Shown: positions 37,660 to 47,057 of the stretch, in pieces
Layout of the letters: the number at the start of each line of letters is the position of its first letter
Position numbering within the stretch: the stretch's first letter is position 1
Assembly: GCF_000421105.1 (NCBI RefSeq)
Contig: NZ_ATWF01000001.1
Coordinates: 1,995,407 to 2,059,406, forward strand
Source of the DNA: Limisalsivibrio acetivorans
GTDB taxonomy: Bacteria > Chrysiogenota > Deferribacteres > Deferribacterales > Geovibrionaceae
Reading direction: 5' to 3'
DNA length: 64,000 bases
Position numbers and translations under genes: made by a program
The notes under the pieces: model-generated
The model's database searches: none
What the model saw: only the letters and a program-made list of their open reading frames with translations
What the model was told of the DNA's origin: nothing

Positions 37660-38092
37660 ATGTTAGGTTAGCGAAATAAAAATCACCCTCCGACACATAG
37701 TGGATGTTTGTTTCGCTTCATGTGTATGTGTGTTATTGTCTATAAGCATAAGAGGGTTTAGATAGAAAATAAGCGATTTTGGGGTGTTGACTCTATTGGC
37801 AGAGATTTAGTGATAATAATCATCATAACGGTACTGCTATGTGGAATTCGTCTCCTTCGGCCTTATAAAATAATAAATTTAACACAATCATAACTAGTTT
37901 ATCCTGAAAGTGTAAACTATTCTTTTACTAGGATAGGAGTTAGTTCGCTTATCAACTTTGTCTCATTGATAGTCTTTCTTTACAGTGTGTTTGTAAACGT
38001 CCATCTTTTCTTGCAGTAGATATTTAGAGTTTTCCGCTCTTTCAAAAGACTCCCCTGCGGTTATATTTCCCAGGGAATCATGCAGTCGTCAT
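37660..38092. other. Gene-free right border of the island
   Basis: A/T-rich sequence with no credible gene. No integrase, lysis gene, tRNA fragment or direct repeat matching the left border could be recognised. The convergent M24 peptidase begins the normal chromosomal backbone. Confidence 0.5.
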
Positions 38093-39271
38093 TCAACCTT
38101 TGCTGATTATATCAAAATGGCTTCCTGTAAGGCTTTTTCCGCCTTCGGGGGTTACGACGAAGGTGTTTTCGATGCCCACCATGCCGAGTCCGGGTATACC
38201 TCGTTTCGGTTCTAGGGCTATTACCATATTCTCTTCGAGGGGGTCATCGAATTTTTCGGCGATAACAGGGTATTCGTCAACGTGCAGGCCGATCCCGTGA
38301 CCGAGAAATGTTACTTTGCCTAGGCCGAACCCGTTATACTCTTTGAGGAATTCAGCATCTACTCCTGCGGTGTGCTCCCTGTATATTTCTGACGGGACAG
38401 CACCGGGGCGGAGCATATCGGCACCCCTTTGCTGGAGCTGAACACATATTTCGTGGTATCGGCAGGCCTCATCTGTGAGCTCACCGATGGAGTATATCGA
38501 GGTCTTATCCGTATAGTATCCCTGGATTCCGCAAGCCACATCCACAAAAACCGGCATATTTCTTTCAAGCTTCACTTCACTGCTGCCCATGAGTGGAACT
38601 GCGGTGCTGATACCTCTTACTCCGCCCGGACCGTCGAAGGTGTTGTGGTAAAGCGCACTTTCGCCGAAGCAAACAAGACCGAGAAAGAGCTCGCTTCCAT
38701 AGCCGCCTGTTCTGGTGAGCCCCTGAGAACCCCTTCGCATCATTTCTGAGAGGATCTCTGTTCCAAGTTCAAATTCGCTCATACCAACTTCGAGTATGGA
38801 GGGGACATATTCCTCCAGGACGCTTCGGTGTATCTCGCCAGCCTGTTTCATAAATGAAAGCTCCAGTTCGGACTTAACAGCCCTTGCCTTTGCCACAGGA
38901 AAATCTAGTGAGCGGATTTCATCGAAGGAGTGGTATTTGCTGAATCGGGAGAAATGGGCCATTGGTATCTTTTCTGTGTCAAGATGCAGGATGCCGCCAG
39001 ACTCAATCTCAAGTTCACGGAAGCTTTTGAAGCATCTTACATCTGGGAAGTTTGATTCCTCAATGGCCCTCTGACAGCTTCTACGGACATAAAAAACGGC
39101 GTCCCCGTCACGCTTTATGACAAGGACACCGTTTTGCATCGTTCCAGTAAGATAATAGCAGTTGATCCTGTCCATAAGGACAGCTGTTTTCCATTCCGCA
39201 TCGAAGCCAGTCAGCTCACTGCGGAGCCTGTTAATTCGTTGCTCAAGTTCCCCTTTGGGGATAATTGTCAC
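38093..39271 (-). CDS. M24 family Xaa-Pro-type aminopeptidase
   Basis: 392 residues. An N-terminal creatinase-like domain (about 1-150) precedes the pita-bread catalytic domain. Metal ligands are visible: Asp in FVDVACG, Asp in YYTDKTS, His in [12 protein letters not shown], Glu in ALEPKRG and Glu in GIENTFVV. It removes N-terminal residues next to proline or is a related dipeptidase. GTG start behind GAGGAG, overlapping the sigma factor stop by four bases (GTGA), so it belongs to that operon. Confidence 0.9.
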   Translation of the reverse strand: MTIIPKGELEQRINRLRSELTGFDAEWKTAVLMDRINCYYLTGTMQNGVLVIKRDGDAVFYVRRSCQRAIEESNFPDVRCFKSFRELEIESGGILHLDTEKIPMAHFSRFSKYHSFDEIRSLDFPVAKARAVKSELELSFMKQAGEIHRSVLEEYVPSILEVGMSEFELGTEILSEMMRRGSQGLTRTGGYGSELFLGLVCFGESALYHNTFDGPGGVRGISTAVPLMGSSEVKLERNMPVFVDVACGIQGYYTDKTSIYSIGELTDEACRYHEICVQLQQRGADMLRPGAVPSEIYREHTAGVDAEFLKEYNGFGLGKVTFLGHGIGLHVDEYPVIAEKFDDPLEENMVIALEPKRGIPGLGMVGIENTFVVTPEGGKSLTGSHFDIISKG

Positions 39272-40182
39272 AGAAGCTCCTCAAGGGTGATATTCTTTGT
39301 TTTGAGAAGGTTACGCAGTTTACTGAGTACCCTTTTCTCTATCTGACGAACACGTTCCCTTGTAATGCCGAGATCGTTTCCAATGGCCTCAAGGGTTTCG
39401 GGGTCGTTTCCGCCGAGTCCGTAGCGACGGATGATTATCACCTTCTCATTTTCTGATAGGTATGTAAGCCATTTAAGGATAGTGTCCTTCTTGCTTTCGG
39501 ACTCTATCTTCATATATGGGTCGAGATATTTTTCATCATCAGCGATGAATTCGTGGAGCGTGCTGCTTTCGTCGCCGCCAACGGGCATATCAAGGGAGGT
39601 ATCCTGCTTAATCGCATCGAAAACCTTCTTGAGCGTTGAAAGAGACATCTTGCATGCAGTGGAGAGCTCGAGGATAGTGGGTTCTCTGCCGATCTTCTGC
39701 TGAAGTTCTGCCTGCATCTTGAGAACCTTGCTGATGTTTTCAGACATATGTACGGGGATACGTACCATACGGCACTGGTTTATGATCGCCCTTTCGATCG
39801 CCTGGCGAATCCACCATGTGGCATAGGTGCTGAATTTGAATCCTTTGGTGTAGTCAAACTTTTCCACAGCCTTGAGAAGCCCGATGTTCCCTTCTTCCAC
39901 GAGGTCAACGAGGGTCATGCCTCTGTTGATGTACTTTTTAGCGATGGATACCACAAGGCGGAGATTACACTTGATCATCATCTCTTTCGAGCGTTCATCA
40001 AGGTTTTCAATCCCCTTTGCGAGTTCCACCTCTTCCTCTCTCGTGAGTACAGGATAGCGGGAGATCTCATTCAGATAGATCTTAAAAACTTCAAGATCAT
40101 CAGAGTTGTAGTCGCTTTTTACCTCTTCGGCAACGACCGGTTCATCAAGTGCGGTTTTTGGTAAAGTTTCATCGTTAATCAT
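39268..40182 (-). CDS. rpoS: Group 2 sigma-70 family sigma factor, RpoS-like
   Basis: 304 residues. It lacks region 1.1. Region 1.2 is [21 protein letters not shown], region 2 includes [34 protein letters not shown] (only key parts named), region 3 is [15 protein letters not shown], and region 4.2 ends [18 protein letters not shown]. This predicts recognition of sigma-70-type promoters. The protein is a little shorter than E. coli RpoS. The nearby pcm gene mirrors the pcm-rpoS linkage of proteobacteria. The RpoS name is tentative; another non-essential group 2 sigma is possible. Confidence 0.82.
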   Translation of the reverse strand: MINDETLPKTALDEPVVAEEVKSDYNSDDLEVFKIYLNEISRYPVLTREEEVELAKGIENLDERSKEMMIKCNLRLVVSIAKKYINRGMTLVDLVEEGNIGLLKAVEKFDYTKGFKFSTYATWWIRQAIERAIINQCRMVRIPVHMSENISKVLKMQAELQQKIGREPTILELSTACKMSLSTLKKVFDAIKQDTSLDMPVGGDESSTLHEFIADDEKYLDPYMKIESESKKDTILKWLTYLSENEKVIIIRRYGLGGNDPETLEAIGNDLGITRERVRQIEKRVLSKLRNLLKTKNITLEELL

Positions 40183-40694
40183 AAGGACTCCATTTGGTGA
40201 ATAAAATGATTAAAAAAACCTGAAGGATCAGTGAAGTTTGCTGAGTGGGCATAGGGCGAGTGTAAGCTGATAAGGTTTTTATCCATCTTGAGAGCGATGG
40301 CGATTTCAGAAAGGGTTCCCATACCACCCCCTATTGAAACTACTATGTCGCCTGAGGAGACGACTAGTGCGTTTCTGGCGTGCCCAAGTCCGGTGGGTAT
40401 TACAATGTCACAGAAAGGGTTAGCTTCCTCCCTTTTGTAGCCGGGGATAACCCCCACTGTGATACCGCCGTTTTCCCGGGCACCTTTTGAAGCATACTCC
40501 ATGATGCCTGTGCGTCCGCCTGTGAGAACTGCAAAGCCCCTTTCGGCTGCCAAGGCACCAACCTTGTAGGCGGCCTCTGCTAAAACTGAATCAGACCCGC
40601 AAACAGAAGGACTTTCCTTCTGGGTTGCAGAGGCAGACCCGGCTAAAGCATCAGTATCAGCAGCTCCTATGACGCAAATCGTTCTCACGATCAT
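40179..40694 (-). CDS. TIGR00725/LOG-like Rossmann protein
   Basis: 171 residues. Nucleotide-binding features include [17 protein letters not shown] and [16 protein letters not shown], close to the LOG phosphoribohydrolase PGGxGTxxE motif but with Ser-Ile-Gly-Gly-Gly. Family members may hydrolyse nucleotide 5'-monophosphates or bind them. The N-terminal segment around residues 10-35 is unusual and low in complexity. Overlaps the sigma factor gene by four bases. The start at ATG 40694 lacks a good ribosome site; GTG 40688 is an alternative. Confidence 0.75.
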   Translation of the reverse strand: MIVRTICVIGAADTDALAGSASATQKESPSVCGSDSVLAEAAYKVGALAAERGFAVLTGGRTGIMEYASKGARENGGITVGVIPGYKREEANPFCDIVIPTGLGHARNALVVSSGDIVVSIGGGMGTLSEIAIALKMDKNLISLHSPYAHSANFTDPSGFFNHFIHQMESL

Positions 40695-40862
40695 TAATTT
40701 AACGTGGTTCTATTAAAAATGAAAGGGGAAAAGTAACTAATTTGTCCGAATTAGAAAAGTTTGACAAAATTGACAGAAAATCTACATAAATACTTTATAT
40801 TCAATATTTTAAATATACAAAAACGATTAACGAAGTTGATCAGTTCTGAAAACCATGTTTTG

Positions 40863-41480
40863 TTATTCGCATACAAAGTCCACGAAACTACATGGAGCAA
40901 TGTTTTCTTTTTTAATGGAGTCCCCCTCTTTGGTTACGAGGACTATGTTGCCGTTGAGGGGAATGAGCATCTTCCCCCCGTCTGCCAGCTGTGCTGTGAG
41001 TTCGCTGGGGAGGTTTCTTGCCTCGGCTGTGGCGATGATCCTGTGGTAGGGTGCGTTTTCATCCCAGCCCAGGTTGCCGTCATCTATCTTGAAGCGAACG
41101 TTGGTGATGCTCATCCGGCGGATGATGGTCATCGCCCTGCGGTATAGCTCGGGTATCCTTTCTACGGTGTAGACTGTTTTGGCGAGTCTGCTGAGTATGG
41201 CTGCCTGAAAGCCTGAGCCTGAACCGATCTCCAATACCTTGTGCTCGCTGGTGACATCGAGAGCCTGGGTCATAAAAGCAACGGTGGAAGGCTTTGATAT
41301 GGTCTGGCCGTAGCCTATGGGGAGTGCATCATCCACATAGGGCCTTCGGCACATAGCCTCATCGATAAATTTTGATCTAGGGGTTCTGCGGAAGGCGTCC
41401 ACAACCCTCGTATCGCCGCCGCATGCCGGGGTGATAATGTCTCTAATGAACTCTTCGGGTACCTTTACGTTATTCAACAA
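40863..41480 (-). CDS. pcm: Protein-L-isoaspartate O-methyltransferase
   Basis: 205 residues. It repairs isoaspartyl residues using S-adenosylmethionine. Motif I is [15 protein letters not shown]; the preceding [17 protein letters not shown] loop and the Pcm-typical R-F-V/I start (RSKFIDEAM) are present. The start is one of two adjacent TTG codons (41480 or 41477), overlapping the argB stop by up to 11 bases. The gene follows argB and precedes the LOG-like/sigma/peptidase operon after a 168-bp gap. Confidence 0.93.
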   Translation of the reverse strand: MLNNVKVPEEFIRDIITPACGGDTRVVDAFRRTPRSKFIDEAMCRRPYVDDALPIGYGQTISKPSTVAFMTQALDVTSEHKVLEIGSGSGFQAAILSRLAKTVYTVERIPELYRRAMTIIRRMSITNVRFKIDDGNLGWDENAPYHRIIATAEARNLPSELTAQLADGGKMLIPLNGNIVLVTKEGDSIKKENIAPCSFVDFVCE

Positions 41481-42348
41481 TCTGGGTTCCTATGCCGTGA
41501 TCGGTGAACATCTCCAGCAGGACAGAGTGGGATGTTCTTCCGTCGATAATGTGTGCCTTACTCACACCGTTTCTAACTGCGTCCGCACCGCAATCCACCT
41601 TGGGAATCATTCCCCCGGTGAGTGTGCCGTCCTTCTTCATGCCTTCTACCATGCCCAGCTTTATGGTGGCTATGCGGTTCTTGTCCTTGTCCATAACGTA
41701 GGGTACATCGGTGAGGAGGATAAGCTTCTCCGCCTTGAGTGCGGAGGCTATGCTCCCTGCAACGAGGTCTGCGTTTATATTGTACGCCTCATAGTCGTCA
41801 CTGACACCCACAGGGGCGATTACCGGTATGTGGCGGTCTACAATGTTATCTATTACATCGACATTAATGCTCTTAACTTTCCCCACATGTCCAAGATCGA
41901 TGATTTCGGGTGTTCGTATATACTCAATACCCTCCTCCATCATCAGCTTTTCTGCACGGATAAGGTTGCCGTCCTTCCCTGAGAGGCCGATGGCGTTGCC
42001 GCCGTTTTTATTGATAAGGCGTACTATATCCTTGTTCACTTTTCCGGCGAGGACCATCTCCACTACATTCATCGTTTCGGTGTCGGTAACACGCATACCG
42101 GAGACAAACTCGCTCTCTATATTGAGCTTTTTCAGCATTTCCCCTATCTGGGGGCCTCCGCCGTGGACGATAACGGGCTTGATGCCGATGTATTTCATCA
42201 GCACGATATCTCTGGCAAAGCCGTTCTTCAGTTCATCATCCACCATGGCGTGACCGCCGTATTTGATAACTATGGTTTTGCCGTAGAAACGCTTTATGTA
42301 GGGCAGGGATTCGATCAGGACGTCCGCTTTGCGGATCAGCTCCTCCAT
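41470..42348 (-). CDS. argB: Acetylglutamate kinase
   Basis: 292 residues. It phosphorylates N-acetylglutamate in arginine synthesis. Amino-acid kinase motifs are present: VIKYGGHAM near residue 25, [15 protein letters not shown], and the C-terminal [26 protein letters not shown] regulatory/ATP loop. ATG behind GGAGAG. First gene of a short argB-pcm operon, downstream of nikR on the same strand. Confidence 0.96.
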   Translation of the reverse strand: MEELIRKADVLIESLPYIKRFYGKTIVIKYGGHAMVDDELKNGFARDIVLMKYIGIKPVIVHGGGPQIGEMLKKLNIESEFVSGMRVTDTETMNVVEMVLAGKVNKDIVRLINKNGGNAIGLSGKDGNLIRAEKLMMEEGIEYIRTPEIIDLGHVGKVKSINVDVIDNIVDRHIPVIAPVGVSDDYEAYNINADLVAGSIASALKAEKLILLTDVPYVMDKDKNRIATIKLGMVEGMKKDGTLTGGMIPKVDCGADAVRNGVSKAHIIDGRTSHSVLLEMFTDHGIGTQIVE

Positions 42349-42426
42349 GGGCCACTCTCCGGTTAAAAGTTTGTATATTTATAAACTGTTTTTGTGTTCA
42401 TATAAAGAATTTTTGCAGAGTAATAT

Positions 42427-42831
42427 CTATTTAACACCAGTTACATTTATACTGGCATGCTTTATACCCTTCATCGTTTTGAGGGATGTATAAAGCTCCT
42501 TGATAACCTCAGCATCTCCGCGAACGGCGATAATCTCAAGGCAGTTGTCATGATCCAGATGTATGTGCTGGATGGATATTACAGCATCATGCACCTCGTG
42601 CTGAATCTCCATAACCTTCGACAGCAGATCCTTGTTGTGATGGTCGTAAAGGATGGTAATGGCGCCTGCGATCCTGCCGCCTGTGCTGAACTCCTTCTCT
42701 ATTACGAATTCCTTGAACAGGTCGGAAACAGCTTTTGAGCGTGTGTCGTAGCCCTCCTGTCTGATCTTTTCATCGAATTCATCCAGAAGCTCTTTTTCTA
42801 TGGAGACTCCGAAGCGTACAAGTTCTGCCAT
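42427..42831 (-). CDS. nikR: Nickel-responsive regulator NikR
   Basis: 134 residues from ATG 42831, which follows AAGGTGG with good spacing; a GTG at 42840 would add three residues. Ribbon-helix-helix DNA-binding domain (LVRFGVSIEKELLDEFDEKI) and ACT-like nickel domain with ligands QHEVHD, QHIHLDHDNC, which match the His/His/His/Cys site of E. coli NikR. It represses nickel uptake genes; no nickel transporter is in the window. No typical GTATGA operator was seen next to it. Confidence 0.92.
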   Translation of the reverse strand: MAELVRFGVSIEKELLDEFDEKIRQEGYDTRSKAVSDLFKEFVIEKEFSTGGRIAGAITILYDHHNKDLLSKVMEIQHEVHDAVISIQHIHLDHDNCLEIIAVRGDAEVIKELYTSLKTMKGIKHASINVTGVK

Positions 42832-42943
42832 ATCCGCCACCTTAATATATTTAGTATTGATCGATTCTAGGATTAGAGGGGTTTTTCTTCAAGCTCTTTT
42901 ACAGCTTATTGCAAGGGGTGTGTAAATAGTGTAGATATAAGCG

Positions 42944-44452
42944 ATGAAAGAACCGGGGCAGAAGCGATACCTGAAGCTGCAGTTTAAGATAACTGTGGTT
43001 ATGCTTATAATGCTTAGCATAATAAGCCTTGTTGTAAGCGGTATGCTGACCAGCAACATTGAAAAGAAGGCGGATACCATTGCGGAGGATTATATCAAGT
43101 CCCTCCCGTATCTGGTGGAAAGCTCTTTGGACAGCTATATGCTTATGGAGGACAAGGCGGGTGTTAAGGAGCTTGTGCTCAGCCTGGAGAAGGATGCCAA
43201 CATTATGGGTATCCACATCATAAACTCCCGGGGGGATCTCTCCTGCGTTCTTGCGGAACTGCGGCATATGTACGACCGCAAGTATCTCCGCATGGTGAAG
43301 AAAAACGCCACCTTCGAAGAGAGGTTTCTGGACCTTGAGTACGACGGCACAAGGTTCCTCTCCTATTATAAACCACTTGAAAATAAAGAGAAGTGCCAGT
43401 CCTGCCACGATGTGGACGAAGGTGAGTACCTTGGCGCTCTCAATATAAATATTGATCTCACAAGGCTGACAACCCTTCTGCGCAAGGAGGTCTTTGAGGT
43501 CAGAACCTTTATGATAGTGGCAGATATATTCATATTTGTCGTCCTTTTTACGATGATCTATATCCTTGTTATCCGCCCCGTGAGCATCCTTGAGAAGGGT
43601 ATGCAGGAGGTTGCGGACAATAATCTTGATATCAGGACGCAGATAAGCTCCAACGATGAGTTCGGGCGAATGTCCACCCTCTTCAACTATATGGTCTATT
43701 CCCTCCGCAAGGCCTTCTCCACCATAAGCTCGATGCACAAAAATATGCTGCATACGGACAGGCTGATGACCATGGGGACGCTCACAGCCTCCATAAGCCA
43801 TGAGATAAAGAACCCGTTAAACTCGATAATGATAAATGCGGATATTCTCATGATGAAGCATCCGGAAACGAAGCCCTATGGCGACAAGATCATGCTGGAT
43901 GCAGAGCGTATAAGGGATATTATCGACCAGACCCTTAAGTTTTCCCGGGTGGATCAGGATTCCACTGCCTGTATTGATGTGCGGGACTTCATCGAAAGGA
44001 TAACCCTTTATGTGAACCGAACCCTTATGAAATGGGCGGATATACCCCTCGAGCTTGATATGGACGATAATCTTTACTGCATACATGCAAACCCTCTCCA
44101 GCTTGAGCAGGTCTTTATCAATATCCTGAGAAATGCTGTGGAAGCGGTGGAAAACTCGAAAAAACCGAGAGTTCGCCTTAGTGCCAAGGTTAAGGATGAA
44201 ATGATTGAGTTCGATTTTGAGGATAACGGCGGCGGCATCCCCGAGGAAACCAAGAACAGGATCTTTACTGAGTACTACACCACCAAGCATAATGGTACCG
44301 GGCTAGGGCTTACAATCGTGAAGCAGATCGTTGAGCAGAGCGGCGGAACCATAGATTTCAGATCAGAGGTGGGCAAAGGAACGGTATTCATGCTCCGCTT
44401 CCCCCTTGTCTGCAACTGCACCGAAGATAGCTCGTATCTTGATCAGTCTTGA
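42944..44452 (+). CDS. Sensor histidine kinase with c-type heme motif
   Basis: 502 residues. Membrane segments at about 15-35 and 180-205 enclose an extracytoplasmic sensor that ends in CQSCH (residues 151-155), a c-type heme attachment motif. Then HAMP-like (VIRPVSILEKG), H-box ASISHEIKNPLNS, N-box NILRNAVEA, G1 DNGGGIPEE and G2 GTGLGLTIV. It should report redox state or a heme ligand such as NO or O2. No response regulator gene adjoins it. ATG 42944 has a weak ribosome site. Confidence 0.88.
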   Translation: MKEPGQKRYLKLQFKITVVMLIMLSIISLVVSGMLTSNIEKKADTIAEDYIKSLPYLVESSLDSYMLMEDKAGVKELVLSLEKDANIMGIHIINSRGDLSCVLAELRHMYDRKYLRMVKKNATFEERFLDLEYDGTRFLSYYKPLENKEKCQSCHDVDEGEYLGALNINIDLTRLTTLLRKEVFEVRTFMIVADIFIFVVLFTMIYILVIRPVSILEKGMQEVADNNLDIRTQISSNDEFGRMSTLFNYMVYSLRKAFSTISSMHKNMLHTDRLMTMGTLTASISHEIKNPLNSIMINADILMMKHPETKPYGDKIMLDAERIRDIIDQTLKFSRVDQDSTACIDVRDFIERITLYVNRTLMKWADIPLELDMDDNLYCIHANPLQLEQVFINILRNAVEAVENSKKPRVRLSAKVKDEMIEFDFEDNGGGIPEETKNRIFTEYYTTKHNGTGLGLTIVKQIVEQSGGTIDFRSEVGKGTVFMLRFPLVCNCTEDSSYLDQS

Positions 44453-44482
44453 GAACATATTGAAAATTTGATATAAATTCTA

Positions 44483-45223
44483 ATGGATAGCATAGCTGAA
44501 CTGCAGACACTGCTTGATGAGTCCGGCAGGATTATTTTCTTCACCGGAGCCGGGATCAGCACAGAGAGCGGTATACCCGATTACCGCTCCCCGGGTACTG
44601 GTCTGTGGCGGAATCTGGGCGCAGGCGAGGGGCTTGGGATAGATGATTTCAACGAGAACCCCGCCGCTTTCTATGAGACATTCACACCGCTTTACGATGT
44701 TTTCCGCAACGCTCAGCCGAACTCCGGCCACAGCTTTATGGCAAGGATGCAGCAGACGGGGAGACTCAAAAGCGTTATCACCCAGAATATCGACGGTCTG
44801 CACGCCAGAGCCGGTTCTGTGATAGTTCGAGAGCTCCATGGAACGCTTGAGACCTCAAGCTGTATGAAATGCGGAATGAGCTTTGCGACCAAAAAGGTCT
44901 TCCGCTGGGTGAGTGACGGTATGAACCCTCCGCTCTGCCCCTCCTGCAACGGAGTGATAAAGCCGGATGTGGTCTTCTTCGGCGAGGAGCTCCCCGCCGA
45001 TACCATTGACAATGCTGTTAAAGACAGCATGGAGTGCGATCTTTTTGTTGTGGCCGGTTCATCCCTTGCGGTTATGCCTGCGGCACTCATGCCAGGATAT
45101 GCAAAGAGTGCCGGTGCGGCGGTGGTTATTATCAACAATATGCCCACACCCTATGACACCATGGCCCAGCTGGTTATCCACAACCCGATCGGAGAGGTTA
45201 TCTCCGAACTGGAGGCAAGATAA
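44483..45223 (+). CDS. cobB: Sir2-family NAD-dependent protein deacylase
   Basis: 246 residues. NAD site GAGISTESGIPDYRS, catalytic TQNIDGLH, and REL-HG with the catalytic His (VRELHGTLE), plus a four-Cys zinc site (CMKCG and CPSCN). It removes acyl groups from lysines and often reactivates acetyl-CoA synthetase, which fits the acetate permease elsewhere in the window. No clear ribosome site at the ATG. First gene of a cobB-HIT-lapA-lapB run with TAATG and ATGA overlaps. Confidence 0.95.
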   Translation: MDSIAELQTLLDESGRIIFFTGAGISTESGIPDYRSPGTGLWRNLGAGEGLGIDDFNENPAAFYETFTPLYDVFRNAQPNSGHSFMARMQQTGRLKSVITQNIDGLHARAGSVIVRELHGTLETSSCMKCGMSFATKKVFRWVSDGMNPPLCPSCNGVIKPDVVFFGEELPADTIDNAVKDSMECDLFVVAGSSLAVMPAALMPGYAKSAGAAVVIINNMPTPYDTMAQLVIHNPIGEVISELEAR

Positions 45224-45726
45224 TGTCAGAAACGATGGACAGGCTCTGGGCTCCCTGGCGCATGGCCTATATAACAGGTATAGCGAGGGATGAGGGGTGC
45301 ATATTCTGCACAAAGCCCCTTGAGAAGAACGACAGAGACAACCTTATTCTTCACAGAGGTGAGAAAGCCTTTGTTATCATGAACCTTTTTCCTTACAACA
45401 ACGGCCACCTAATGGTGGTTCCATACAAACATACGGGTGTTTTTACCGACCTTGAAGATGAGGAACTCCTTGAGATAATGACCCTCACAAAGCTGAGTAT
45501 TAGAGTCTTCGACAATACCCTCGGCCCCGGTGGATACAATACAGGCTTCAATATCGGAAAGGCCGCAGGTGCAGGGATAGACAAACACCTGCATTTCCAT
45601 ATAGTACCCCGCTGGGTGGGGGATACAAACTTCATGCCCGCTGTGGGGGAAACAAAGGTTATTTCAGAACATATTACGGCAACCTACGACAAACTTCTCG
45701 AAGGTTTCAGGAAGGAGACAGCTTGA
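45223..45726 (+). CDS. HIT-family nucleotide hydrolase
   Basis: 167 residues. The histidine triad is HLHFHIVPRW, and a Cys-pair near the N-terminus (GCIFC) belongs to the HIT/AP4A phosphorylase-like subgroup seen in anaerobes. Likely hydrolyses dinucleoside polyphosphates or AMP-lysine-type substrates. It starts at TAATG overlapping the cobB stop, with GGAGG upstream. Confidence 0.92.
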   Translation: MSETMDRLWAPWRMAYITGIARDEGCIFCTKPLEKNDRDNLILHRGEKAFVIMNLFPYNNGHLMVVPYKHTGVFTDLEDEELLEIMTLTKLSIRVFDNTLGPGGYNTGFNIGKAAGAGIDKHLHFHIVPRWVGDTNFMPAVGETKVISEHITATYDKLLEGFRKETA

Positions 45727-46046
45727 TGAAATTTATTGGAAATCTTCTCAAGATAGCTATGGTTATCGCCATTGTGCTTTTCGCAGTGATGAACAATCAG
45801 GTGGTTAGCGTACAGTATTTCTATGAGACCCCCTCCAGAGAGGTCCCTCTCTTTGTGGTTATGTTGGTCTCTCTTTGTGTGGGGATTGTGATAGCCTCAA
45901 TATTCTATCTTTTCGACAGGTTCAAGCTCACCTCCCAGCTGAGGAACTGCAGAAAACAGCTTAAAACAGCCGAAGGGGAGATTAAGCGTCTTCGCAACCT
46001 CCCCCTTATGAGCGACGAAAAAGAGGAAGGCGGCGAAAAGAAATGA
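45723..46046 (+). CDS. lapA: LapA-like membrane protein
   Basis: 107 residues with two membrane segments (about 5-22 and 40-65; pattern NNQVVSVQYFYETP between them) and a charged coiled-coil C-terminus. This is the DUF1049/LapA layout. In E. coli LapA-LapB control LpxC stability and thus lipopolysaccharide level. Overlaps HIT and lapB genes by four bases each. Confidence 0.85.
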   Translation: MMKFIGNLLKIAMVIAIVLFAVMNNQVVSVQYFYETPSREVPLFVVMLVSLCVGIVIASIFYLFDRFKLTSQLRNCRKQLKTAEGEIKRLRNLPLMSDEKEEGGEKK

Positions 46047-47035
46047 AAGGTGTAAACAGGGATATGCTGAAATGCCGCTCCTGGTTAAGCCTTATAAATG
46101 GTGATATAGAAGGAGCCCAGGAGACCCTGAAAGAACTTGCTCTTGAGGATGCGAACTCGGTGGATTCATACTTTGCCGCTGGTGTCCTGATGAGGGTGCG
46201 CGGGGATCATGCCCGGGCTGTTCATGTGCACAACAGTATCCTTGAATGGGAGAATCTGGACCGTGGGCTTGCACGTCTGGTGGCTCTTGAACTAATGGAG
46301 GACTACTACGCTGCGGGTGATTTCAAATGCGTTGAGGATAACTACCATCGTGCGGAGCATACCGAAAGAGCCGCATGGCTCAGAGCCTCTGCTGTGGAGA
46401 ATCAGGCGAGATACGAAGAGGCGGCCAAACTCTGGGAAAAGATGGGTGGACACGGTGCAGATGCGGCCAGGTGCTGGCTTAAGCTAGCCCTTGGTAACAG
46501 GGGAGAGAACGAGGCGGATATGGTTAAATTCGCCCGCAAGGCTCTGAAGGCTGATGAAAACTGCACCGAGGCACGCTTTGAACTTGCAAGACACTACCTA
46601 GGACGGAAGAAGAAGCAGAAGGCGGTTGACGAGGCGTCGGAGATAGTAAGGCGTGACCTTGTTAAAAGCTACGAGGATATGGGTAAGCTTGAGGCCTTTT
46701 ACTACGAGGCTGGTGAGGTCGATGCTCTGCACAAGCTCGTTTTTTCACGTATAGCGGCAAAAAGCTCAAACCAGTGGATATATGTATACGCTGCAGGGCA
46801 TTTCCTGAAAAAGGAAAACAGGGATAAATCGATAGAGATACTCGACTATTACATGAAAAACCATGGGTACGACACCGCCGTGGTGCGGACCTATGCGGAG
46901 ATCATTGAAGAGCCCGTTCTGCTCGATGTTTTCAGCCACGATCTCTACAGATGCAGGGAGTGCGGCGAACGATTTAATGAAGATCATGAGCTCTGCCCCG
47001 GATGCGGCGGCAGGGATACATTGAGGAAATTGTGA
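46043..47035 (+). CDS. lapB: LapB-like TPR protein with rubredoxin-type zinc end
   Basis: 330 residues. Helical tandem TPR-like repeats fill residues about 10-290, and the C-terminus has CRECGERFNEDHELCPGCGG, a rubredoxin-like metal site as in LapB/YciM. The usual N-terminal membrane anchor is absent, so it may rely on LapA for membrane recruitment. It is shorter than the E. coli protein (389 residues). Operon position after lapA supports the name. Confidence 0.8.
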   Translation: MKGVNRDMLKCRSWLSLINGDIEGAQETLKELALEDANSVDSYFAAGVLMRVRGDHARAVHVHNSILEWENLDRGLARLVALELMEDYYAAGDFKCVEDNYHRAEHTERAAWLRASAVENQARYEEAAKLWEKMGGHGADAARCWLKLALGNRGENEADMVKFARKALKADENCTEARFELARHYLGRKKKQKAVDEASEIVRRDLVKSYEDMGKLEAFYYEAGEVDALHKLVFSRIAAKSSNQWIYVYAAGHFLKKENRDKSIEILDYYMKNHGYDTAVVRTYAEIIEEPVLLDVFSHDLYRCRECGERFNEDHELCPGCGGRDTLRKL

Positions 47036-47057
47036 CAGATTGCATAAGGAGGGTGTG

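Noticed and set aside
24173-37660. Complete prophage
   Set aside because: No head, packaging, integration, replication or lysis genes and no recognisable attachment repeats at the borders.
42899-43801. 300-codon frame antisense to the histidine kinase
   Set aside because: The kinase frame has all expected motifs; the opposite frame shows no domain and starts without a ribosome site.
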